Part shown: piece by piece, positions 5,130-5,406 of the stretch
Layout: every line of letters starts with the position of its first letter
Position numbering within the stretch: the stretch's first letter is position 1
From: an uncultured Lachnospiraceae bacterium
GTDB taxonomy: Bacteria; Bacillota; Clostridia; Lachnospirales; Lachnospiraceae
Direction of reading: 5' to 3'
NCBI GenBank assembly: GCA_905201915.1
Contig: CAJKQE010000123.1
Span: 1 to 5,406, forward strand
Length of the DNA: 5,406 nucleotides
Position numbers and translations under genes: made by a program
Notes under the pieces: generated by a model
The model's input: only the letters and a program-made list of their open reading frames with translations
Databases searched by the model: none
Told to the model about the DNA's origin: nothing

Positions 5130-5406
5130 TTAACGTTTGGAGAACTGTGGAGCACGACGAGCTGCTTTGAGACCGTATTTCTTTCTTTCTTTCATACGTG
5201 GATCACGTGTTAAGAATCCAGCTGCTTTTAATGCAGGTCTGTATTCGCTGTCAGCTTCTAATAATGCTCTGGAGATACCATGACGAATAGCACCAGCCTG
5301 TCCTGTAAATCCGCCACCATGAACGTTTACTAAAACGTCAAATTTATCAAGTGTTTCTGTCAGTGTTAATGGCTGACGAACAACAACTTTTAATGTTTCT
5401 AATCCA
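5130..5406 (-). CDS. rpsI: 30S ribosomal protein S9, C-terminal part (runs off the right edge)
   Basis: The last 91 codons are present; the N-terminus lies beyond the window. The reading frame contains the S9 hallmarks: VVRQPLTLTETLDKFDV, the VNVHGGGFTGQAGAIRHGISRAL core, FLTRDPRMKERKKYGLKAAR and the conserved basic tail APQFSKR ending in arginine, which in S9 reaches the ribosomal P site next to the anticodon of tRNA. The TAA stop is at 5132-5130. S9 is normally encoded just downstream of L13 (rplM), which would be expected to the right of the window. The gene is a core marker consistent with a clostridial chromosome and shows no sign of damage. Confidence 0.98.
   Translation of the reverse strand, partial: GLETLKVVVRQPLTLTETLDKFDVLVNVHGGGFTGQAGAIRHGISRALLEADSEYRPALKAAGFLTRDPRMKERKKYGLKAARRAPQFSKR

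Overview
The window reads as chromosomal DNA of a low-GC anaerobic Firmicute, most likely a Lachnospiraceae-type gut Clostridium. This rests on the AT-rich intergenic DNA, the strong AGGAGG-type ribosome binding sites, the TTGACA/TATAAT-like promoters, and the clostridial look of the S9, DUF134 and sulfite-reductase-like proteins. Genus assignment is inference. No mobile element, tRNA, rRNA, CRISPR array or riboswitch was seen.

Layout, left to right. (1) 1-106, minus: N-terminus of a thioredoxin-reductase-like flavoprotein, cut by the window edge. (2) 107-251: a compact divergent promoter region with two sigma-A-type promoters and a perfect 11-bp inverted repeat placed where a LysR regulator would be expected to sit. 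(3) 252-1157, plus: a LysR-family regulator. (4) 1144-1187: a strong hairpin acting as terminator for both converging genes. (5) 1195-3777, minus: the centrepiece, an 860-residue fusion of CoA-disulfide/persulfide reductase, rhodanese and siroheme sulfite reductase with an inserted two-cluster ferredoxin. (6) 3843-4178, minus: a DUF134 predicted DNA-binding protein just upstream of the fusion and probably co-transcribed with it. (7) 4179-4475: a promoter with AT-rich dyads and otherwise no gene. (8) 4476-4979, minus: a small WrbA/flavodoxin-like protein. (9) 5055-5089: terminator of the ribosomal protein operon. (10) 5130-5406, minus: the C-terminal part of ribosomal protein S9 (rpsI), cut by the right edge.

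The genes between rpsI and the left edge look like a thiol/sulfur redox island: a flavodoxin-like protein, a sulfur reductase fusion with its candidate regulator, and a thioredoxin-reductase-like enzyme with a LysR regulator. The most interesting point is the fusion. One polypeptide carries NAD(P)H oxidation, persulfide chemistry, sulfur transfer and a siroheme/[4Fe-4S] reduction site. That is the toolset expected for complete reduction of thiosulfate, or of sulfite plus sulfane sulfur, to sulfide. This function is a hypothesis; the domain architecture is directly visible in the sequence.
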